Shown: positions 1 to 9,588 of the stretch, in pieces
Numbering within the stretch: position 1 is the first letter of the stretch
Layout: every line of letters starts with the position of its first letter
NCBI GenBank assembly: GCA_946616535.1
Contig: CAMOJA010000003.1
Coordinates: 62,001 to 126,000 of the forward strand
From: an uncultured Bacteroidales bacterium
GTDB lineage: Bacteria > Bacteroidota > Bacteroidia > Bacteroidales > Paludibacteraceae
Length of the DNA stretch: 64,000 nucleotides
Reading direction: 5' to 3'
The notes under the pieces: generated by a model
The model's database searches: none
What the model was told of the DNA's origin: nothing
Seen by the model: only the letters and a program-made list of their open reading frames with translations
Made by a program: the position numbers and the translations under genes

Positions 1-726
1 TTCTCCCAATACGATGTTGTGTATCATGTAGCCGGTATTGCTCACGTGAATGCGAAAGCAAGCATGGAGGCATTGTACTATAAGGTAAATCGGGATTTGA
101 CGATTGAGGTCGCACAAAAAGCCAAAGAAGCCGGCGTGAAGCAATTTATCTTCATGAGCAGTATGATTGTTTTTCACGAAAGCCAATCGCTTATACCGGA
201 AATGATTACGTCGGATACGAAACCCTGTCCGAACGGCTTTTACGGAGATAGCAAACTGCAAGCGGAGAAAGGCTTGCATGAGTTAGAGTGTGACACCTTC
301 AAAGTGTGTATTCTGCGTCCGCCTATGATTTACGGACCTAACTCCAAAGGCAATTTCCCGAGGCTGATCAAGTTGGCGGCAAAGACTCCTTTATTCCCCG
401 ACTTCCACAACCAGCGCAGTATGCTCTATATCGATAACCTTGCGGAATTTGTGCTGCAAGCCATGAATCGCCAATTAGCCGGCACGTTCTATCCGCAAAA
501 CCGCGAATTGAGCGACACAGTGGAGATTATTCGCTATTTTGCCAAAGCACAACACCACCACGTGTATTTCGCAAAATGGCTGAACCCGTTTGTACGCATC
601 GCCAGCCATTTCCTGCAGCCGATCAACAAGATGTTCGGCACGTATTACTACGCGCCAGAAATGAGCAAAATAGATTTTGATTACCAACTCGTAAGTTTTG
701 AAGAATCATTAAAACATATATTATAA
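1..726 (+). CDS. NAD-dependent epimerase/dehydratase, 5' end outside window
   Basis: This is the C-terminal part of an extended short-chain dehydrogenase/reductase, most likely a nucleotide-sugar epimerase or dehydratase making a precursor for surface polysaccharide. The frame is open from base 1 (FSQYDVVYHVAGIAHV), so the Rossmann GxxGxxG start lies upstream of the window. The catalytic Tyr-Lys pair is visible as YGDSK, followed by the family-typical LRPPMIYGP segment. Its stop overlaps the start of the next gene (TAATG), which indicates translational coupling with the lipid-carrier sugar transferase. Such epimerase plus WecA-like pairs end many Bacteroidales O-antigen or capsule loci. The exact sugar substrate cannot be read from sequence. 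Confidence 0.85.
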   Translation, partial: FSQYDVVYHVAGIAHVNAKASMEALYYKVNRDLTIEVAQKAKEAGVKQFIFMSSMIVFHESQSLIPEMITSDTKPCPNGFYGDSKLQAEKGLHELECDTFKVCILRPPMIYGPNSKGNFPRLIKLAAKTPLFPDFHNQRSMLYIDNLAEFVLQAMNRQLAGTFYPQNRELSDTVEIIRYFAKAQHHHVYFAKWLNPFVRIASHFLQPINKMFGTYYYAPEMSKIDFDYQLVSFEESLKHIL

Positions 727-1715
727 TGCCCATATACTGCACATATATCATCATAGCGGCTTTGCTCTTGATTTTAGAGTTAGTCTATTTCCGCATTGCA
801 GACCGGTTCAATATAGTCGATCGACCTAATGAGCGATCTTCGCATAATAGTATTGTCATCCGTGGAGGAGGAATAATCTTTTTGCTGGCTGCATGGATAT
901 GGAGCGCATTCTTTGGATTTAACTATCCTTGGTTCCTCGCAGGACTGACTATCGTTTGCGGCATCAGCCTTTGGGACGATATCCATTCCCTGCCCGATTC
1001 GGTACGGCTTATCGCTCAATTTACAGCCATGTTCATGATGTTTGCGGATTTAGGGATGATTAACTTGGAGAACTGGTGGATGATTGCCCCGGCGCTGATT
1101 GTTTGCGTGGGGATCATCAATGCCTATAATTTCATGGATGGAATCAATGGCATTACAAGCGGCTATTCGCTAACGGTGCTTTTGCCGCTTATTGTCCTCA
1201 ATCATTCGATACATTTCATTGAGATGTCCTATCTGATCGTAGCGGCGATTGCGTGCGTGGTATTCAGTTATTTCAATTTCCGCCCGAAAGGAAAAGCCAA
1301 ATGCTTTGCCGGAGATGTCGGCAGTATAGGTATTGCTTTCATCGTACTACTCCCTCTCGGCAAACTAATCCTACAAACAGGTGACCTGACATATATCCTT
1401 CTGCTTGTAGTATATGGTGTGGATACTATCCTAACTATTTGTCATCGTATTATGCTGCATGAGAACTTGGGACAAGCTCATCGAAAACATGCATTCCAAA
1501 TCATGGCAAATGAGTTAAAGATACCGCATGAGGTTGTTTCTCTTGGATATATGATTCTTCAACTAATCATCTCATTGGGACTAATCTATCTCAGCAGAAT
1601 GCATTGGGTTTACTTCTTGGTGGCTGTTATTATTTTATGCATAGCCTACCTGCTATTCATGAAAAGATATTATCACCTTCATGCTCAATACTTACAAAGC
1701 ATTGAAAAAAAATAA
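726..1715 (+). CDS. WecA/MraY-family undecaprenyl-phosphate sugar-1-phosphate transferase
   Basis: An integral membrane glycosyltransferase (329 aa) of the WecA/WbpL/MraY superfamily. It would transfer a HexNAc-1-phosphate from its UDP-sugar to undecaprenyl phosphate, the first membrane step of glycan assembly. Visible motifs are the metal-binding DD in LWDDIHSLPDS (about residue 85), NAYNFMDGINGI (about 135-146), the FAGDVGS loop and a cytoplasmic HRK segment (GQAHRKHAFQ). About ten hydrophobic segments span the protein. It overlaps the preceding epimerase by one base and is followed after 6 bases by the WbuC gene. Confidence in the family is high; the sugar specificity is unknown. Confidence 0.9.
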   Translation: MPIYCTYIIIAALLLILELVYFRIADRFNIVDRPNERSSHNSIVIRGGGIIFLLAAWIWSAFFGFNYPWFLAGLTIVCGISLWDDIHSLPDSVRLIAQFTAMFMMFADLGMINLENWWMIAPALIVCVGIINAYNFMDGINGITSGYSLTVLLPLIVLNHSIHFIEMSYLIVAAIACVVFSYFNFRPKGKAKCFAGDVGSIGIAFIVLLPLGKLILQTGDLTYILLLVVYGVDTILTICHRIMLHENLGQAHRKHAFQIMANELKIPHEVVSLGYMILQLIISLGLIYLSRMHWVYFLVAVIILCIAYLLFMKRYYHLHAQYLQSIEKK

Positions 1716-1721
1716 TAATTT

Positions 1722-2114
1722 ATGATCATCACTACTGAATTATTAGATCAGCTCAGCGCACAGGCGAAAAAGACGCCCCGATTAAGGATCAATTATGATC
1801 TGCGCAATTCGTCGAACGACCAAAGCCAGCGGATGCTCAATGCATTACAACCGGGTACCGTTCTGCCTATTCATCGGCATACTGATTCCTCGGAAATCGT
1901 CACCATCGTTCGAGGTGCTATTCGTGAGTATTTCTACGATGAAGAAGGAAAATGTACGGAAACCATCGAACTACGCCCAGGTTGCTCCGTCCCCTTACTC
2001 GTCGTACCTAAGGGAGTATGGCATAATTTAGAATGTCTGGAACCAAATACCATCATATACGAAAGCAAAGATGGAGCGTATCAACCAATTAAAGATGAAG
2101 ATATATTAAAATAA
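1722..2114 (+). CDS. WbuC-family cupin metalloprotein
   Basis: A 130-aa cupin of the WbuC type, often found at the end of O-antigen or capsule clusters. The cupin metal-binding motif is visible as [20 protein letters not shown] (about residues 50-70), with the second cupin half around [12 protein letters not shown]. The N-terminus contains the RINYDLR segment typical of WbuC. It follows the sugar transferase after 6 bases and precedes gltX by 7 bases. The biochemical role of WbuC proteins is not settled; involvement in polysaccharide modification is inferred from neighbours only. Confidence 0.8.
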   Translation: MIITTELLDQLSAQAKKTPRLRINYDLRNSSNDQSQRMLNALQPGTVLPIHRHTDSSEIVTIVRGAIREYFYDEEGKCTETIELRPGCSVPLLVVPKGVWHNLECLEPNTIIYESKDGAYQPIKDEDILK

Positions 2115-2121
2115 TAATACA

Positions 2122-3681
2122 ATGGAAAGAAAAGTTAGAGTTCGTTTTGCTCCGTCTCCGACGGGTGCATTACACATCGGCGGTGTACGTACCGCTTTGT
2201 ACAACTATCTGTTTGCCCGTCAGCACGGTGGAGATATGCTCCTGCGTATTGAGGATACCGACTCGACGCGTTTTGTGCCGGGCGCAGAGGAGTATATCCT
2301 GGAGGCCCTCGATTGGTTAGGCATCGGCATTGACGAAGGTCTGCGCCTGAAGAAAGGCACTAAAGAGATCGAGGCTGTCGGTGAGCACGGGCCGTATAGA
2401 CAGTCCGAACGCCGCGAGATCTACCACCGGTATGTGAAGCAGCTGCTGGATTCCGGACATGCGTATATCGCTTTTGACACCCCGGAGGAGTTAGAGGCAA
2501 AGCGCACGGAGATTCCTAACTTCCAGTACGACGCACGCACGCGTATGCAGATGCGCAACTCGCTGACGATGAGTGCAGAGGAGGTAAAAGCGCTGCTAGA
2601 CAAAGGAGAGAAATACGTCGTGCGATTCAAAGTAGAGCCTGATGAGGACGTGCACGTGCATGATCTTATTCGCGGCGAGGTAGTAATCAATAGTAATATC
2701 CTTGACGACAAAGTGCTCTATAAATCCGCAGATGACCTGCCTACATATCACTTGGCGAATATCGTCGATGACCATCTCATGGAGATCAGCCACGTCATCC
2801 GCGGCGAGGAATGGTTGCCTTCGGCCCCACTCCACGTGCTCCTTTATCGCGCATTCGGATGGGAGGACACAATGCCTCAGTTTGCCCACTTGCCGCTGTT
2901 GCTCAAGCCTGATGGCAACGGCAAACTCTCCAAACGTGACGGCGACCGTCTCGGTTTTCCTGTCTTCCCGCTGGAGTTCCACAACCAGAAGGACGGCACC
3001 GTCTCGTCCGGTTATCGCGAGAGCGGTTACCTGCCGGAGGCAGTGATCAACTTCCTCGCCCTTCTGGGATGGCATGGTTCGGGCGATCAGGAGATGTACT
3101 CGATGGACGAGCTGATCAAGGATTTCTCGCTCGACCGTGTGTCCAAATCCGGTGCCAAGTTCGATTACGAAAAGGGCAAATGGTTCAACCACCAGTATCT
3201 GCAACTGCGGTCGAATGAGGAGTTAGCAGAGATGTTCAAGCCGGTGCTGGAAGAGCACGTCCGCAATAACGAGATCACGTCATCACGTAATGACGAAGAG
3301 ATTGCCAAGATCATCGGTTTGGTTAAGGACCGTGTGAACTTCGTGCCGGAGCTCTGGGAGCAAGTTAACTTCTTCTTTGTTGCGCCGACGGAGTACGACG
3401 AGAAATCACTCAAGAAGCGTTGGAAAGAAGATTCGCCGAAACACATGACAGAGTTACTGGAGCTCTTGGAAGCTCAGGAAGACTGGTCGGCAGAGGCATT
3501 GGATGCACTCGTTATGCCGTGGATTGAGAAGAAAGAGTACGGCGTTGGTATTGTTATGAATGCCTTCCGTATCTGTCTGGTCGGTGCAGCTCGCGGCCCG
3601 CATATTTGGGCAATCACCGATGTCCTCGGCAAAGAAGAGACCATCAAGCGCGTTCGTACCGCACTGAAAATCTTAGGATAA
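2122..3681 (+). CDS. gltX: Glutamyl-tRNA synthetase
   Basis: A class I aminoacyl-tRNA synthetase (519 aa) that charges tRNA-Glu in the cytoplasm. The HIGH-type signature is [20 protein letters not shown] near the N-terminus, and the KMSKS-type signature is KLSKRDGDR (about residue 275). The length and the C-terminal anticodon-binding part are normal for Bacteroidetes discriminating or non-discriminating GluRS; which of the two cannot be told here. It starts 7 bases after wbuC, so it may be read through from the polysaccharide operon as well as from its own promoter, which I could not identify. Confidence 0.97.
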   Translation: MERKVRVRFAPSPTGALHIGGVRTALYNYLFARQHGGDMLLRIEDTDSTRFVPGAEEYILEALDWLGIGIDEGLRLKKGTKEIEAVGEHGPYRQSERREIYHRYVKQLLDSGHAYIAFDTPEELEAKRTEIPNFQYDARTRMQMRNSLTMSAEEVKALLDKGEKYVVRFKVEPDEDVHVHDLIRGEVVINSNILDDKVLYKSADDLPTYHLANIVDDHLMEISHVIRGEEWLPSAPLHVLLYRAFGWEDTMPQFAHLPLLLKPDGNGKLSKRDGDRLGFPVFPLEFHNQKDGTVSSGYRESGYLPEAVINFLALLGWHGSGDQEMYSMDELIKDFSLDRVSKSGAKFDYEKGKWFNHQYLQLRSNEELAEMFKPVLEEHVRNNEITSSRNDEEIAKIIGLVKDRVNFVPELWEQVNFFFVAPTEYDEKSLKKRWKEDSPKHMTELLELLEAQEDWSAEALDALVMPWIEKKEYGVGIVMNAFRICLVGAARGPHIWAITDVLGKEETIKRVRTALKILG

Positions 3682-3727
3682 TTTAGGTCAACCTATGACT
3701 ACCTAGGTCTACCTAAGACTCCCCTCT

Positions 3728-5425
3728 ATGACACCCCGCGAAGCGCTAAAAATATTCTTCGGCTACGATGATTTTCGCCCCTTACAGGCGGAGATCATCG
3801 ATGCCGTGCTCGCGGGGCGTGACACCTTGGCGCTCATGCCTACGGGAGGCGGCAAGAGTATCTGTTTTCAGGTACCTACCCTTGTCATGGGCTCCGAGCA
3901 GGAGGACAAACGTCTCTGCCTCGTCATCACGCCTTTGATCGCTTTGATGAAGGACCAGGTGGAGAACCTGCTTGCACGAGGTATCCAAGCCGCTGCGGTC
4001 TATACCGGCATGAGTTGGGGCAAGCAGCGCGTAGCCCTGGATAACTGTCTCTACGGGCCGTACCATTTTCTCTATTGTTCACCCGAGCGGCTGGAGTCGG
4101 AGGAGTTTCGCAAACGCTTGGCAGATCTGCCGATAGGCTTGATCGCCGTCGATGAGGCACATTGCATCTCGCAATGGGGCTATGATTTTCGTCCTTCTTA
4201 TCTGAATATAGCGGCGGTGAGAGAGTTATTACCGGGCGTGCCGGTCTTAGCCCTCACAGCAACGGCAACGCCGGAGACCATCGATGACATACAAGCCAAG
4301 TTGGGCTTTGCCGAACCGAACGTCCTGCGCAAGTCTTTTCATCGAGATAACCTTCATTATGTCGTGCGCCAGACGGATAATAAAGCCGAGCAAGTGGCGC
4401 ATATCCTCTCCCGTGTCCCGGGTTCGGCGATCGTCTATGTCCGCAACCGCAAGCGCGCACAAGAACTTGCCGAATGGTTAAATGTCCAAATGAGAAATGA
4501 CCAAATGGTAAATTTCTATCATGCCGGTCTGACAACCCAAGAGCGCAACGAGCGGCAAGAGGCGTGGAAAGAAGGCAAGACACGTGTCATCGTAGCGACG
4601 AATGCGTTTGGTATGGGTATAGACAAAGCGGATGTAAGGCTGGTCGTTCATGTCGATCTGCCGAACACACTCGAGAGTTATTACCAAGAGGCAGGTCGCG
4701 CCGGAAGGGACGGAGAGACGGCTTATGCCGTGCTGCTCTTTAATCCCCATGAGGACAAAGCGAAAATTAAGAAACGCATCGTTGACACCTATCCTCCGAA
4801 GGAGTTTGTAGAGATGGTCTATCACAAGACCATGGACTTCCTGCAGATTGGTGCCGGTAGTGGTCTCGGTCATCGGTTCATGGTACACATAGACGAGCTC
4901 TGCCACGTCATGAAGCTGCCCGTGCTGCAGACCTACTCTGCTCTGCATATTCTTACCCGAGCAGGGTATATCGACTTTGAAGAAGAGCACGAGACACAAC
5001 CTCGGGTTCAAATCAAAGTGCCGCGTCACCTGTTAGGCGAATACAATCTCTCCCGCGAACAGGTAGAGTTAATGGATATTTTGATGCGTTCGTACTCTGG
5101 TATCTATACCGAACTGCAATATGTCCGAGAAGCGGATGAACCCTCAAACCATGAGATATTAGTCTCTTTGGCACAAAGAGGCATCATCACTTACATCCCC
5201 CGTTCGGTAGGATGCAGCCTTACTATGACTAAAGAGCGAGAAGTAGATATCTACCTCTCGCCCGCTATTTTCGAGGAGCGTCAGATGCGCTTTATCTCGA
5301 AGATCAATGCGATGTTGGAATACGCAGAGCAGAATCAGTTCTGCCGGGAGCAAGTGCTACTCGCTTATTTCGGTGAGCGGGATGCTGTCGCCTGCGGCCA
5401 CTGTGACGTCTGTATCGCCCAGTAA
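3728..5425 (+). CDS. recQ: RecQ-family ATP-dependent DNA helicase, short form
   Basis: A superfamily 2 helicase (565 aa) unwinding DNA 3' to 5' during recombination and repair. Walker A is MPTGGGKSICFQVP (about residues 38-51) and the DEAH box is VDEAHCISQWGYDFRPSY. The helicase C motif VRNRKRAQELAEWL, the GRAGRDG motif and the zinc-binding C-terminal part (FCRE, then CGHCDVC) are all present. The protein ends right after the zinc/winged-helix part, so the HRDC domain found in E. coli RecQ is missing. A short stretch around residues 255-264 (NVQMRNDQMVN) is encoded by a dispersed repeat also seen at 25092-25125. The 3' end overlaps the convergent gene at 5357 by 69 bases. Confidence 0.95.
   Translation: MTPREALKIFFGYDDFRPLQAEIIDAVLAGRDTLALMPTGGGKSICFQVPTLVMGSEQEDKRLCLVITPLIALMKDQVENLLARGIQAAAVYTGMSWGKQRVALDNCLYGPYHFLYCSPERLESEEFRKRLADLPIGLIAVDEAHCISQWGYDFRPSYLNIAAVRELLPGVPVLALTATATPETIDDIQAKLGFAEPNVLRKSFHRDNLHYVVRQTDNKAEQVAHILSRVPGSAIVYVRNRKRAQELAEWLNVQMRNDQMVNFYHAGLTTQERNERQEAWKEGKTRVIVATNAFGMGIDKADVRLVVHVDLPNTLESYYQEAGRAGRDGETAYAVLLFNPHEDKAKIKKRIVDTYPPKEFVEMVYHKTMDFLQIGAGSGLGHRFMVHIDELCHVMKLPVLQTYSALHILTRAGYIDFEEEHETQPRVQIKVPRHLLGEYNLSREQVELMDILMRSYSGIYTELQYVREADEPSNHEILVSLAQRGIITYIPRSVGCSLTMTKEREVDIYLSPAIFEERQMRFISKINAMLEYAEQNQFCREQVLLAYFGERDAVACGHCDVCIAQ
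4494..4513 (+). repeat. Dispersed short repeat inside recQ
   Basis: The 19-base string AAATGACCAAATGGTAAAT (4495-4513) is identical to the tandem copies upstream of the patatin gene at 25092-25125. Here it lies in frame in recQ, just after the segment encoding ELAEWL, a surface helix in the second RecA-like domain. The preceding bases (TTAAATGTCCAAATGAG) look like a decayed further copy, so the inserted tract may cover about 4477-4513. Confidence 0.6.
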
Positions 5426-7138
5426 CTCCTGCATCTCCTTTAACTCCTCTTCGTTGATCATCTTATCCCGGTCGTTCACGCCCATGAGCGGACCGAAGAA
5501 GACTTTCAGCAATGCACGGCCGATGACCTTGCGGAAGCTGAATTTCGGGCTTTTGGCGTCACCTTTGACCGGCACGTCCAGAATGATCATGTCTTGGGCG
5601 GAAGTGAGAATCTTGAATCCAGTCCGAACGGGTATGTTTTTGTATGGTGCCTTAGAGAAGTGCTCTTTCTTTCCTACCCGCGGATGGTCGATGACAATCT
5701 TGTTTGTTCCGTCCATCTTGCCGGAGTTCACGTCTATATGGCTCTCCAAACTCAATACGCCGCCTTCCAAAGGATAGCCGGTATAGTTTCTACAGAGGGC
5801 ATCGAAGTCCTGCAACTGAACACCTGTCAGTTTGAGGTTCATCCTGGTGTCTTGGTTCGCAAGGTCGAGACCGCCTACGAAATCCGCTTTCAGTTGTGCG
5901 TCGGACATGAGCGTTGCTTTCGCCGTAACGCTGTTACGGCCGTTGGTAGCGATATTACTACCCTCTACCTCCAAGGTCTTGATAGCGTACTCCCACTCAT
6001 TCTTCATCGAGTAATCGTGGTACGTGAGGTCATGCGCATTGATACGCACTTTCTTTGCCATCCATACTAATGGCTTTGCAGTAGAAGTCGGCTCTTCGTC
6101 ACCGTACGGGTGCTCTTCAACGGTAGTGGTATCAGTGTCTTCCGGATCTTTCTCTTTGATTAGACGCGAGAGCGTGTTCCAGGTCTCATGTACCTCGTAA
6201 GCGCCCGTGATACCAACGATAGAGAGTGTATCGAGGATGAAGGTGTTCGTACTCAGATCGCCTTTGTTGATCGCTACGCGCAGCTCATCCATAGCGGCTA
6301 TCTGGTCGTCATGCGTATCGCGGATACTGAGTCCGCTCATCGCTAAGTTACCCTTCATCTGGATATTGGTAATGTTATCCAGACTGCCGTCCACCAACAC
6401 CGACCCATTCAGTTTGGCGCCGAGACCGCTGATATTCAGATAATCCTGCACGAGCGGCAGCACTACATCGGTATGCACATCGTGCAGATTGAGCTTCACG
6501 GCGTAGTTATTGGATTGCATCCTGTAGCCGGCGATGATACCAACCCTTCCGCCTGTCGGCAGACCAAACTCCAAGCCGGCATTCGTCTGCGTGTTGTCAA
6601 AGAAGAGTCCCGGCACACGAAGGGATATATCCTCCAGTTTCCATTGCTTATCAGTTACCACGTCGCGGTAACGGATGGAGCTGTTATTGATGCGGATGTC
6701 GTCTAACGCCACGGTCCAGTTGCTTGGCGTAGTGTCTTTCGGCAGGGAGTCGTTCTTGGAGAAACGCTCGATGATGTCCGAGAAATTGAGCCGGTCATGG
6801 CTCTTGAGGATCTGCCCGTTGAAGCCGTCCAGTTGAATCTTGCGCAGTTTGACGCGCTGGGCTATCAGCTGCGGATAAGCAATCTGTACGTAGAGCTTGT
6901 CAAAGGAGATGAAGTTCGTCTCCCCGTTGACCTCTTTGCATTCGAACTCCTTGATTGTCACGCCGCCCCAGTAAGGATTGATAATGACGGATTCGGTATG
7001 GAGCTGCCGTCCGACAATTTGCTCGCCGTAGTTGTTCACCACATATTTGGCTACGGGAGACGCTACGGCAAGTATCAAAGCAAAGAGGAGCACTATTACA
7101 AGTGCTCCCCATCCAACTATCTTCAGAATTTTTTTCAT
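5357..7138 (-). CDS. DUF748/AsmA-like inner-membrane-anchored protein
   Basis: A 593-aa protein with one N-terminal membrane anchor (about residues 8-30, VGWGALVIVLLFALILAVAS) and a long periplasmic beta-rich region. The pattern matches DUF748 and AsmA-like proteins (repeated short strands, WTVALDDIRINNSSIRY, a late DUF748 core). Members of this wider group are linked to envelope lipid transport and outer-membrane integrity; that role is inference here. The gene lies 12 bases downstream of tsf and could be transcribed from the ribosomal operon. Its last 23 codons are antisense to the end of recQ, an unusual convergent overlap between two apparently intact genes. Confidence 0.75.
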   Translation of the reverse strand: MKKILKIVGWGALVIVLLFALILAVASPVAKYVVNNYGEQIVGRQLHTESVIINPYWGGVTIKEFECKEVNGETNFISFDKLYVQIAYPQLIAQRVKLRKIQLDGFNGQILKSHDRLNFSDIIERFSKNDSLPKDTTPSNWTVALDDIRINNSSIRYRDVVTDKQWKLEDISLRVPGLFFDNTQTNAGLEFGLPTGGRVGIIAGYRMQSNNYAVKLNLHDVHTDVVLPLVQDYLNISGLGAKLNGSVLVDGSLDNITNIQMKGNLAMSGLSIRDTHDDQIAAMDELRVAINKGDLSTNTFILDTLSIVGITGAYEVHETWNTLSRLIKEKDPEDTDTTTVEEHPYGDEEPTSTAKPLVWMAKKVRINAHDLTYHDYSMKNEWEYAIKTLEVEGSNIATNGRNSVTAKATLMSDAQLKADFVGGLDLANQDTRMNLKLTGVQLQDFDALCRNYTGYPLEGGVLSLESHIDVNSGKMDGTNKIVIDHPRVGKKEHFSKAPYKNIPVRTGFKILTSAQDMIILDVPVKGDAKSPKFSFRKVIGRALLKVFFGPLMGVNDRDKMINEEELKEMQELLGDTDVTVAAGDSIPLTEISE

Positions 7139-7150
7139 GAGTTTATCTCA

Positions 7151-8143
7151 TTATTCTGCAGAAAGTGTGATGCGACGGAAATCAGTGATTACCACGCCCT
7201 TAGCTTTCAGCACATCCTTCACGAGTTCTTTGGACTCGCTCATGATATATGCCTGCTCCACGAGGGTGTTCTCCTTGAGGAACTTACCCAGACGACCTTG
7301 TGCGATCATCTCGATCTTCTTAGCCTGGTTAGCGAGGTTAGCCTCTGCCTCTTTAGCGACAGTAGCTTTGATCTCGCGAGCCTGCTGTGCCTGCTCCGCG
7401 GTGATCCAACCTTTAGCCTGGTTCGACTCGATGTGGTCATCGGAATCTACGTGAGCGGGGTTGATACCTGCTTTGCGGATAGCGTTCTCGATAGCTTTGT
7501 TGATCTCGTCCTGTTTGGTCTTCTCAATAGCTACCTCGAGCTCATGTTTCTTAACCTCCTCAGCAACGTGATCTGCATCGAGTGCGATCGGGCTCATGGC
7601 GGCTACCTGCATCGAGATACCGTGAACGGTCTCTTGGTCAGCGCCAGCCTCTGCTGCAACGAGCGAGCTGAGTTTGTTACCCAGGTGGTTGTAAGCGTCC
7701 ACTACCGGTGCCTCAAGGCAAGCGTAGTCGGCAAGCTCCATCTTCTCACCAGTAACACCGGAGCGCTCAGTGATGATTTCCGCTACGGTGAACTGACCGA
7801 TTTTGAGGTTCTTCAGTTCCTCAGCAGTACGTACTTTGTTATCCAAAGCAGCGTCCAGAATCAGTTTCACCATACCTACGAAGTCTTCGTTCTTAGCCAC
7901 GAAGTCAGTCTCGCACTTTACGCCTACGATAGCGCCGAAGCCGTCTTTTACTTTTGCCAGAACGCAACCCTCAGAAGCCTCACGGTCGGAACGTTTTGCT
8001 GCGATGGCCTGTCCACGTTTGCGGAGCAAGTCCTTCGCAACCTCGAAATCGCCGTTTGCCTCTTCCAGAGCCTTCTTGACATCCATCATACCTGCGCCTG
8101 TAATGTCGCGCAGTTTTTTGATATCAGCTAATGTTACAGCCAT
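7151..8143 (-). CDS. tsf: Elongation factor Ts
   Basis: Guanine-nucleotide exchange factor for EF-Tu (330 aa). The N-terminal UBA-like module is clear (LRDITGAGMMDVKKALEEAN), followed by the conserved DLLRKRGQAIAAKRSDREAS and KCETDFVAKNEDF motifs of the EF-Tu-binding core. At 330 aa it is longer than the E. coli protein (283 aa), which is usual in Bacteroidetes. It is the fourth gene of rplM-rpsI-rpsB-tsf, 37 bases after rpsB. The rpsB-tsf gap contains AATTAAAAATT tracts but no obvious terminator. Confidence 0.98.
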   Translation of the reverse strand: MAVTLADIKKLRDITGAGMMDVKKALEEANGDFEVAKDLLRKRGQAIAAKRSDREASEGCVLAKVKDGFGAIVGVKCETDFVAKNEDFVGMVKLILDAALDNKVRTAEELKNLKIGQFTVAEIITERSGVTGEKMELADYACLEAPVVDAYNHLGNKLSSLVAAEAGADQETVHGISMQVAAMSPIALDADHVAEEVKKHELEVAIEKTKQDEINKAIENAIRKAGINPAHVDSDDHIESNQAKGWITAEQAQQAREIKATVAKEAEANLANQAKKIEMIAQGRLGKFLKENTLVEQAYIMSESKELVKDVLKAKGVVITDFRRITLSAE

Positions 8144-8180
8144 AATTTCAATTAAAAATTAAAAATTTAAGAATTAAGAA

Positions 8181-9020
8181 TTATTCTGCGTCCTCAGCCT
8201 TTGCCTCTGCTGCTTTCTCCTCAGCTTTCTCTTCTGCTTTCGGAGCTGCTTTGCGGATGCGTTGACGGCGCTCTTTCGGTTGCGGAGCCTCGGTGTTAGC
8301 CTGAGCCTCTGCTGCCTCTTCGTCAGCCTTCTCAACCTTACGCTCCTCGAGACCCTCTTTGATAGCCTCGCATACAGCGGTTAAGATCACGTCGATAGCC
8401 TTGGTAGCATCGTCGTTAGCCGGGATTACGAAGTCGATGTTGTTCGGGTTAGAGTTGGTGTCCACAATACCGAATACAGGGATTCCCAGACGGTTTGCCT
8501 CTGCTACGGCGATGTGCTCCTCCATTACGTCAACCACGAAGATTGCGCTCGGAAGGCGGGTCATGTCGGCGATAGAACCGAGGTTCTTCTCCAGTTTCTC
8601 ACGCTGACGGGTGATCTGCAATTTCTCGCGTTTGGATACGTTCTCGAGGGTACCATCGGTCATCATCTTGTCGATCTGGCCCATTTTCTTAACCGCCTTA
8701 CGGATGGTCGGGAAGTTGGTCAACATACCACCAGCCCAACGCTCGGTGATGTACGGCATCTGCACCTCTTGTGCATGAGCAGCGATAACCTCCTGAGCCT
8801 GTTTTTTCGTACCAACGAACAGGATCTTACGGCCGCTGCGAGCCAGGTTCTTCAATGCCTCTGCTGCCTCTTCGATCTTGATAGCAGTTTTGTTGAGGTC
8901 GATGATGTGGATTCCGTTGCGCTCCATGTAGATGTACGGAGCCATTGCCGGGTTCCATTTACGTTTGAGGTGACCAAAATGTGCGCCAGCCTCGAGAAGT
9001 TGATCAAAATTTGTTCTCAT
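8181..9020 (-). CDS. rpsB: 30S ribosomal protein S2
   Basis: Small-subunit protein S2 (279 aa). Conserved parts include FDQLLEAGAHFGHLKRKWNP at the N-terminus, FVGTKKQAQEVIAAHA, RWAGGMLTNFPTIRKAVKK and GIVDTNSNP. After about residue 230 a charged Ala/Glu/Lys-rich tail of roughly 45 residues follows (KERRQRIRKAAPKAEEKAEE), an extension common in Bacteroidetes S2. The 172-base gap from rpsI contains a strong hairpin (9135-9185), so rpsB and tsf may be differently expressed from rplM and rpsI. Confidence 0.98.
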   Translation of the reverse strand: MRTNFDQLLEAGAHFGHLKRKWNPAMAPYIYMERNGIHIIDLNKTAIKIEEAAEALKNLARSGRKILFVGTKKQAQEVIAAHAQEVQMPYITERWAGGMLTNFPTIRKAVKKMGQIDKMMTDGTLENVSKREKLQITRQREKLEKNLGSIADMTRLPSAIFVVDVMEEHIAVAEANRLGIPVFGIVDTNSNPNNIDFVIPANDDATKAIDVILTAVCEAIKEGLEERKVEKADEEAAEAQANTEAPQPKERRQRIRKAAPKAEEKAEEKAAEAKAEDAE

Positions 9021-9134
9021 TTGTTTTTAATGAATAATGATTAATGAATAATTATTATTTCTCCTTGTATTTTGGAATACTCGTTCACGCGCATAATACA
9101 TTATTAAATATACGCGCACGCACATGCGTTTGAG

Positions 9135-9185
9135 ACTCCAAAACAATCGTGTGGTAATCCCGCAGGAGTCCACACGATTTGGAGT
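9135..9185 (-). promoter_or_regulatory. Strong hairpin between rpsI and rpsB
   Basis: The arms AATCGTGTGG (9145-9154) and CCACACGATT (9170-9179) pair perfectly, and the stem continues through a small bulge with ACTCC/GGAGT on the outside. On the transcribed minus strand no U-run follows, so it does not look like a simple terminator. It could be a processing site, an attenuator or an S2 leader. Function is not established. Confidence 0.55.
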
Positions 9186-9192
9186 TGTTCGA

Positions 9193-9579
9193 TTAACGCT
9201 TGCTGAACTGGAAATGCTTACGTGCTTTGGGCTGACCCGGTTTCTTACGCTCAACCTCACGAGCGTCACGAGTCATAAAGCCTTCTGCCTTCAGCGCAGC
9301 CTTGTCTTCCGGATTGATTTTCACCAGCGCACGAGCGATAGCGAGACGCAATGCCTCAGCCTGGCCTTTGAAGCCACCGCCGTCAAGCGTTACCTTGATA
9401 TCGTACTTCTCTGCTACGCCGAGTTTGTTCAGCGGCTGGAGAACGATATAGCGCAGAATAGAAGACGGGAAATAAGTCTCGATGTCGCGACCGTTGATCA
9501 CAATCTTGCCGGCACCTTCATTTACGTAAACGCGGGCTACTGCCTCTTTACGACGTCCTAATGCATTAACTGTTTCCAT
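9193..9579 (-). CDS. rpsI: 30S ribosomal protein S9
   Basis: Small-subunit protein S9 (128 aa). The start matches family members closely (METVNALGRRKEAVARVYV) and the C-terminus ends in the conserved basic tail KPGQPKARKHFQFSKR that reaches the ribosomal P site. The GGGFKGQAEALRLAIARALV segment is also diagnostic. It lies 9 bases after rplM, the standard L13-S9 pair. Confidence 0.98.
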   Translation of the reverse strand: METVNALGRRKEAVARVYVNEGAGKIVINGRDIETYFPSSILRYIVLQPLNKLGVAEKYDIKVTLDGGGFKGQAEALRLAIARALVKINPEDKAALKAEGFMTRDAREVERKKPGQPKARKHFQFSKR

Positions 9580-9588
9580 GTACTTCTA

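Noticed and set aside
2596..3204. 202-aa minus-strand ORF
   Set aside because: It lies wholly inside gltX and is explained by codon bias of the real gene.
6797..8131. 444-aa plus-strand ORF
   Set aside because: It is antisense to tsf and the DUF748 gene, which have clear family motifs; the translated sequence shows no known pattern.
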